DNA from: a virus
Length of the DNA stretch: 33,704 bases
Direction: 5' to 3' (one strand)
IMG/VR virus record: IMGVR_UViG_3300006916_000171
Span: 1 to 33,704 of that record
The notes under the pieces are model-generated. The model did no database searches, was not told the origin of the DNA, and saw only the letters and a program-made list of their open reading frames with translations. Position numbers and translations under genes: made by a program. This document shows positions 7,439 through 16,400 of the stretch, one piece after another; the first letter of the stretch is position 1, and the number at the start of each line of letters is the position of its first letter.

Positions 7439-10400
7439 CTCCTAAATCTAAAAAATAATTTCTAACCATTCCATCACGGTATGCTTTCCATGGATAGATA
7501 CCGCCATCGTATGTGCCTCTAGAATTTCTATTGTAAATAGATTTCAAAGCACTAATCTTTTGTGCGTTTGTCATTCGCTCGTAAGAGTCGCTTGAAACAA
7601 ACTTCTTAATCTCATTGTATCTGTATGTACCGAACATCTTCATCATAGCATGCGCATCTTTAGGCATCACGTCAATGTAGTGCGGTTCGTTTACATTCAA
7701 TCCATAGTAAGCTGATTCACTCTTGGTGAGTTGAATCTTTAACTTACCCACCGGCATAGGATATCCAGGGATCACATCAGTGTCACCGGTCTCTTTGAAC
7801 AAGTTGTATATCTCAACCTTTACCGGGTCAGTAGAACTGATTCTAGATTTGAATACACCGAAGGTATTGTACAACCAAGGGTACTCATCTCCATCACCGA
7901 TCATCAATGAGCCACCACCCTCTGGAGTTTGCGTGATTGACTCACCCCAAATATTCACACGAGGTATGACCTGCTCGCCAGTACCCAGGTAGTTGAATGT
8001 CTTATCACGCAAGATGTTGTCAAGCACGTTGAAGAAGTCTGCGTTAGGATGTCTGTAGTCCGGAAGATACTCACGACCAGAGCGGTAGAATGCGCTGAGT
8101 GAGTTCGGGAGAATCACAGAGAAACCAGAACGCGAAATGTTCTCAAGGTACTTAGTGAGCTGGCGCTCGCTTGGGTCAGCAAGAAGCTTAATGATACCGT
8201 CAATACCAGTAAGGAAAGACTGGTTCATCATAGAACCTAACACCCCAGGAACAACACCCGTTAAATCTGCAAGGTAATCCATGAAGTTGTCCGAGCGGTT
8301 AAGTACTCTAGACTCCATCTGCGCATCACGCATTGTGGACTTCAAGCCTACTGCCTGGGCTGCCATTACCGCACCACCAAGACCAAGCTTCTGATAGTTA
8401 AACCATACATCATTCGCTTGAAGTGTAGGGTCTTCACCTTTCAATAGTCTATTGATACCGGTGATGTTGATCGAGTTGGGTGGAGCGACCGAGTATTTCA
8501 AATCTCTTTCTCTTGCAACGTCAGCATCTACCGGAGTAGTAATCAATCCGCTTTCCATCAATCGCTGTGTGGCTTTATACATCAGCCAGCTCATGAATGC
8601 TTTCGACAACAACTCGGCAAGCTCGCGCTGAGATACTCTCCCTCTTGCTGCTTTCTTGATAGCAATGGTAGCAATAGGTATAGCAGGGTGTGCTAGCTGA
8701 ATACTTTGAGCGAGGATGTTAGCCGGAGTCTTAACGTACGGCATGTGCATACGCACCACAACACGGAAAGCATTCTCTAATACACGACTGCGCTCCCCGA
8801 TTAAATCAGCGGTTCTTGTTATAGCCTTATTCAACCATGTAGCAAACTGGTTATCCTCTTGGAACGTAACCTTTAGACCTGCTTGTGTTGCCTTGTTTCT
8901 GTACTCTTCATTTGGATACTTCAAGAATCTATTTAACTCATCACCACTAAGCCCTAAAGACTTACCGACTCTGTATAGTTCGTATCCCTCCATGAATTTA
9001 AAGAACGGCACATCACCAAACGCCAGCAGTCTGAACATAAGGTTTGCTGGTGTACCACCAACTGCCTCTAGGAATTTCTTAGCACGGTAATCAATCTGAT
9101 CTAATTTAGTACCGTTCTTCACAGCGTCCGGAAGCTTGTCGCTGTTCGCCATTATCAAACCGAATGCTTTGATGGGCGCCAGCTGAAGCTGCATGTTGTA
9201 CTCAAACTTATCGTTAGGTACAGTCTCTCCAATAGCACTCTTGTATGCGTCTTTAATACCAACACCAAACTGTTTACCAGCGTAGATTGCTGCAGTTATA
9301 GAAGGTGGTAATGATGCTATACTAGGGTCAACATCTTTCCCCATGCTCTTGCGGATACCGTTAATCAAAACCTCAGCGCCATACCCAAGAGTCTTGTCTA
9401 GCATTAGGATAGGTAGCGTAGAAAGGTTGGCGGTAACGTTGACCATCTGCGACACCGGAGTAAGAAGGTTACCTTGGATAAGTAAACCAATTAGTTTACC
9501 CCATGTCATAGCATACTTGCTATTGAATTCATTCAATCGTTTGTTAGCCTCAGACACTCTGCGTTTAGCGTCCTCTAATCTTCCCTCAATCTCTCCAACA
9601 CGGTCCATGTCTGTGGTTTCCGAAAGCTCTTTGATCAATGCTTGAACATCTTGCTGACCATCAAACAAATCATCAACAATAGCACCCATCTCTTCGTACT
9701 CTGTATCAGAGAGAGTAGTGCCGTTTGCTTCGTACACACTGTCAACCAGGTCTTTCATTCCCTCTGGAGTCTGGCCTTTTATTTCACCGAACTGTCGTAA
9801 CAATTGACCGACAGCTGTACCAGTTTCAAAGAACCTTTTCAGAACAGCACGGTACTCAGAAGTACGCCCCTGCTGCTGCAGTCTCTTGAGGTACTCAAGT
9901 GTTGCTAGAACACGGAAGTCTCCTCCGGCTAAAGAACCCATTGCGTCATTGATAACAGAGGGGTTATCTCCGTCAAACATAGCAACGTCTTTCATCTCAG
10001 CAAGGAGCTCCTCAATACTCATCTCTTCTAGACGCTCTTTGATCTCGCTAAACTTTTGAGGTTCATAGAATCTAGAAGGGTCTCTCTTAAGTTCTTCACG
10101 AACGGCTGCCTCGAAAGGAACATCTGGTCGTAGGTTCTGGAACATCTTGCGAGCGTGACGTCTCTCTCTAGTTTCATCTAGCCTTGCGCGATCGCCGCTG
10201 TCTACATACCAGTCCGGGTTGAACACACCGCCGGCTCTTTCAAACACCTGGTCTTGAGCTTCTTCAAAGCTAATGTTACCCTTGCTATACTCTTGCCAGA
10301 TGGCACGAACCTCTTGCTTGTTTTTCTTCTGAGCCTTGAAGCCTGCGGTAAACAAAGTACGTACAGCTTCCCATGTGATAGACTGCATCTCTCTTGCAAG

Positions 10401-13400
10401 TATACCTTTCTCGTCTGCTGCTCTACGGTATGCCTCTGCATACGCAAAGTACACACCCTTGATGCCGAGGTTTGAACTACCAGCTTTGACTTTCATAGCA
10501 GCAGTACCACCGCCGAAGTTGTGGAACACCTCTGAGCTAGACCCTGCTAAAGGTAGTAGCTCTGCAGCCGCAACAGCGTGAGTGTCAATCGTAACATCAC
10601 CCTCCAAAGAGTTAGGGTTATTGATATTGTTGAAGAATGAACGCACCTTGTGTTGGTCACCAACCTGCTTGTCGATGTTTGACATAGTACCGTTCAACAC
10701 AATAGATGTTGCTGAAGAAATCTCAGCATAAGAACCCCATGCCATAGTGGACATAGACCCATCTGCTTTCTTAGCATAACCAATACGCTCACCAATAGGA
10801 CTTACCACGTGGTAGTTGCGATCCTCAAACATCTCGTTGTATGTACGGACAAACATAGCAGCGTTCATAGCTCCGTTTTCCTCGAGACTCATCTCGCCTA
10901 AAGTCTTGCCTATCATGCTCTGCAACACAGCCTTTCTCTTGAGGTAAGCTTGGTATGCTTTTTCGTTTACCGCTTTCTTAAAGTCTTGCTGGCTAAGCAC
11001 CTTGTTGTTTACCTTACGTGTATTACCAAGGGCTTTGTTATACATAGCCTTAGAAAACTCTGTATCTTTCTGATTGCGCATCACGCGCATCACCGCTTCA
11101 GCTAGCGCCATGTTCTGATACCAATCTTTCTGCGGAGACAGAGCCGCTAGGATACCGGCGGCTTGCTCTTGAGAGTACCCATATCTTGCGCCCATGTCTT
11201 GAGCGGTAAGGTTAGCACCAACATACCAGAGCTTAGAATATTTTCTCACATCTTCACTGAAAGAATCGTGAAGTCTAATAAGGTTCTTGGTTGCGCGCTC
11301 AACGAATATCTCGTAGATCTCGTCAGCCTTTTTCAGTTGAGCCTCTGTAGGGTTCTTAGTATCTAAAGCTTTAGTACCCTTGATGTCAGACATCATTGTG
11401 TGTGTACCCAATACGAAAGCGCCACGAACATATACAGCTGGAGCGTTCTCTCTGGTGTAGTCCATAGAGATTTGTCTCGACCCGTCATAGTTAAGCTTGA
11501 CATCTGAACCAGCAGATGTAGCACGAGCAGGAGACACGCGCTTGCCGCCGCTGATTTTAGATACCGCTAACTCAACGGTCTCGTCATCTAGTCGAGCGCG
11601 GTTTCCATTCTCCATGTAGTCGAGCTTAGACTTCAAGGCAGAAACCAAGCTTGCTCTTTGTTTTTCTCTGGTCTCAAAGATATCCTTGAATCGACTTGAA
11701 TAGGTTGCTTGGAACATAGGCTCATTCATCCTTTCAATCATATCACTAAGAGCATACTGATCTATGTTCTTGGTAAGCAGTTCCGCTATCTCTCCAGCTC
11801 TAAAGTCTGCCGTGCTTCCGTCTTCTTGTCTACGGAAATCTCTAAACAATTCTGTACCGTCAAGGTATGGGATTGTGTATCCGTAATCGTACTGTCTAAG
11901 TATATCTGAATACGGGTCCTTATTACTGTAAGGAGATTCGTCGTCTCGAGGCAATCGAAGTTCTTCAATGATGTCTCCTGCTGTGTACTCAGCCTCTTCT
12001 TGATCGTACATGACGTCCTGCATGGTGGTGATTGGAACTTGAGCTGGGATAGCGGTCTCCATTACTATCTCATCTTTGTTCTCTTCTCTAAACTTAGCAG
12101 CCTCCTCACCAACAAGCCCCACTGGATTCAACTGAGAAAACGGTTGCCCAAAGAAGAAGTATTGCTTGTCTTGATACCCAGGAATGAATGCAGCTTTTGT
12201 CTCGTCTGTTATCTCATTCATGAAAGTTTGATGGTCCTCTTGTGCCTGGCGGCTGTTGAGCATCATGTTGTTCTCAAACCCGTCAACATCAAATGCTTCA
12301 AGTAAGGGGTATCCATTTAATGTTTTCTCTTCTTTTGAGAAACCTAGATTAGCGCTGTGTATATCTGGATTGGCGGCGCCTAATAAAGTAAACGACCCTG
12401 CCATCTGCCAGAAGTTAACAGCATAACCAATGATATCTTCAAGGGTCATAGACCCGTCAATAACTTCTTGAGTTACAGTGTTAGGGGAATTGTCTCCACG
12501 AAGCATGATTCCCGGAAGCTCATCTTCAATATACTTATTAATCTCTGCAACCTTGTATGGGTCTTGATAGACCTGCATTAAAGCCAGCGCGGTATTTTGC
12601 GCGGTATGTAAATCTATACCGTTACGCACACCTGGTCCAGGATCTACATTACCTAGCAGCTCTGTTGACTTATCGTATACACTATTAACAGCCAGTGTAA
12701 TCTGTCCGAAGACATCGCCTACCGAAATATCATAACTAGAACCGTACTTGTCAACAGTTGTGTTTGATAAATCTTTTGTGACAAATATCACACCGCTGCC
12801 CATCCAATCGTTTGCGGCGTCCAGGAACATCGCCCTCATCGCGTGATACTTAACAAGCCCAGGAAGCTTACCGTTATGGCGCTTGATATATCTTGAACTA
12901 ATGTAGGTCTCTCTCTTGCTTGCGGTTCTTTTAACAACGACGTTTCCGTCTGGGGTGTTAACAATAAATGCTTTGCCAAAAGCACCAGAGCCAATCTCTT
13001 CGATCGCCTTAAATTCAATACTCTCGGCAAGAAGGTACTCTTCAATACGAGCACGGTTGCCACTGTCTACAGTTGAACGCTCACTAGGATCAAGCATAGC
13101 CTCACGCTGATACTCTTGGAGCACATCATGGAAAGCTGTCTGTACCTGCTCGTTAAAGAAGTATATGTCGTCACGCTGTTGAGTGTCTACTTTGGTAACA
13201 CCCAGAGCACCATCTACTTTAAACAACTCGTTTTGCAGAACCCTCATTAACTTGTAGTCTGGATTCTTATGCATCAGTTTAACAAGACCAATGGTCTTTG
13301 CTATGTGCTTAAGAGCTTCTCTAGATTTAGGATGTGCAGTACCATCATACCCCAGGTTGCTTTCGCCTATAGACATTTCCGGTTCTGCATCTAGTATAGC

Positions 13401-16400
13401 CTTGATGGTGATAGGAGGTATAACACCAACACCTATGTGATTGTAATATGTGCGTGCCGCAAAGTCTTCCTCACCGAAACTGGTGTAGTAATCCATATCA
13501 GCGGCAGCATCTTTAAGTCTTCTGTTACCTTCATTAACAAACTCCTTGAAATCCCTGGCTATAAACGCATCAATCTCTGTAACCGGGAAATTCCCTCCTC
13601 GCTCTACGCCCTCATATATCGGGCCCATGATATCAAAGAACTTGACAGAAGAGAATCTTTCAATCTTATTCTCGGAGTTGATAGCTGCGAACCCTACGTT
13701 GCCAGGGTGAAGGTCTGCTGATCTCAAGCCCAACTGCCCAAGACTCTTACTCATTGCCACCTGGTTATCGAGATAAGCCATCGAAACATCTATCACTTCT
13801 TCAGCGGTAAAGCCTTCGACGTCAAAAGCAGCACGGATAGCGTTGTCTATTAGAGTGAATATCATTTCATTGTTGTCGTACAATTTAGATATCTTCTCTA
13901 GCGAACCGGGGTGGTTTTGCTCTAGATCTTCTAAAGATTCTTGTCTTATCTCGTAACGCTCTAAGCTGCTAGGACTGGCCTCACCCAAGAGCCTAGCCTT
14001 TGTTTGAAGCGACTCTAAAGTAGCAGTACCAACAGACGCCCAATTAAACAAACCGTCAGCGATATCAGTAACTAAACTCTTTACTACATGCTTACGCAAA
14101 AGTGAGGCAGATAACTCAGCTCTAGTGACATCCGGCTTTAAAACCAAACGGTCGTCAGCGTAGTAGTCTAAACCAAACAAATGTTCATACAAGTATTTGT
14201 ATGTGTTCATTTCTATGTTAAGCTCTCTTGAATTTAGTATAGGACTAAACACTGCCTTTAGATTAGACAGTCTCAACTCTACAAAACCAGAACCAGCAGT
14301 TCTCTCTGAATCATTGATTGACTCAAGTCTAGCAGCCTTAAGAGCTTGGTAAAGTTGTTTCGCCACGGTCATGTTTTCGATCATGGCTTGATGCTGGATT
14401 TTACTAATCCCTCTACTAGGACCTAAAGCACCGGAGTAAGGGAAGTTTCTGTTTAATGATTCAGCAATGTTCTCAAGGTCTCCGATTACAGCGCCAATGT
14501 TAAGCTGAGAAGTGACGCCATCTCTACCAACAACGTCTGTCATTGATGTCGGTAAATACTCTTTGAGTTGGTATATAAACGGCACTCCATCTACATCGGA
14601 AGCAATTGCTACATCGTAGTACTGAGCAAGGCCCGGTAGCTTACCACCAAATCTATCAAAGTAGTTTGAAGCAATGTACATCTCGTCAACGCTCTGTGCC
14701 TGCTTAAGGACAACGTCTCGCCCATCCTTATCTTTAACCATGAAGGCATAACCAAAAGCACCGCTACCCAACTTCTTCATGTCGGACAAATCGAGGTCAC
14801 GGTCAAACGCAAAGTCAATCAATCGAGCACGGTCATCTGATGTAGGGTCAGACTCAGTACGCATTGCCTCTGCCGGGTTCGGATTTGGATTTGGCTGTGC
14901 GTTTCTAACAATGTCTAATATGTATATCTTATTACCAGTTCTGTATCCCTGCGTAACACGCTCGATCATATTGACTAAATCGTTGTTGCTCTTTAGGTGG
15001 AACTTGCCAAGCTTAGTGCCGAGCATCTTGTTGATAACACGTCTAGTCTTAGCCTTAGCACTAGCGTCAATCTGATTAAGGTTGTCGTTGATGTCTGCAA
15101 TGATACCGACAATAGCCTCCTCTTCAGCGATGGCAACAGCCTTTGCCTCAGAAGCACCACGCTCCATATAGAACGCTACGTACTTACGGAAGCGCTCATT
15201 GATTTTATTGCGAAGTGTTTCATTGTTAATGCCTTGCAGGTCGTTAAACAATTTTGTACGAACAGCAGGCTGGAGTACCATGACGTGACGAAGTCCTGCG
15301 TGCGCAAACTCTTCACGTATAGCAGCGGTAGTCGCATTATACATAACGTGTATAGCTGGGCCACCCTCTCTTTCATGTTCATAGAAAGCTTCGTACGGGC
15401 CTCCGGTAGCACGCTGCAACGACTCTTTTGTTTTATGGATAATAACACGAGGAGCTTCTGTATATAAACCAACGAATGCATTATACGCGCTGTTAAGCAT
15501 GCTTGCAATACGTGGGGTTACACCGTGGCGTCTTGGATTTACTGCGCCACCACGAACCTCAACGGAATCGTCTAGTTCGTTAACGGCCTCTCTAGTCTTC
15601 TCCGTTTCTGACGCTGCCTCTTCAGCAGCACCCGGGGCTACTCTTTCGGCTGGGCGAGGAGCTGGGCCAACACTTGGTTGCGCTTGCTCTGTGGTAGGTC
15701 CATCAGTCTCTGGTACAGATCCTTCTTCTGCGAACTCACGTTCGGCTTGTTCAAGGGCTTGTCTTGCTGCTTCATTGTTCTCAATTACTTGGTTAACTTT
15801 TGCTCTATCTGCAGGGTTCTCTTTGGCTGCCAGCAGTATTTGATATGCAGCATCCAATGCGTCTTGGCCGTAGAGCTCAACAACCTCACCGCTTTCGTTT
15901 TTCATTTGTACACGGACACCTCTGTCTGCGTCACCAGCAATTGCCTCTGGTGTTTGTAGTGGATTGAATTGGCCTTCGCCAAATACAGAGATAGCGCTAA
16001 CGCCAGCCTCTTCATCAATAGTAAGCTTTGTTCCTTGCGGTACGTTAGGGTTGTCATCACGTTGATAAACAAACGATCCATCTTCCTGCACCGCTAGTGT
16101 CTCACGCTCAGCAATAGCCGGCTCAAACATTCTGATTGTAGACGGGTCTACCTCACTACGCTGCCCGAGTTCTACTTTTTCTGTTTCAGTCTCAACTACC
16201 AGTGTAGGGTTTTCTGGGTTACCCTCCAAGCGGAGAGCGCCTTGCACCTCTGTTCCATCGATAGGACGCTGAGCAATAACCTCAGTTCCATCTTCTAGTG
16301 TGTTGATAGTTAAGGCGTCAACCTCAGAGCGCCCTTCGACGATAGGCTTAGCATCTGTTGTTGGCATAACCGGAGCCTGCATTTGATCCATGGTAGTAGT

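Noticed and set aside
12270-12290. DVDGF motif in the giant protein as an RNA polymerase DxDxD/DFDGD active site, as in crAss-like giant proteins
   Set aside because: It follows a D-I-H-x-x-N catalytic loop by ~25 residues in a domain with a kinase Gly-loop and lysine, so it is the DFG-position Asp. No other polymerase motif is present.
14997-15467. Long open frames opposite the giant gene, e.g. 156 codons rightward here
   Set aside because: They are antisense shadows: no start context or recognisable domain, and Ser/Leu/Val-heavy composition expected from the complement of the real frame.
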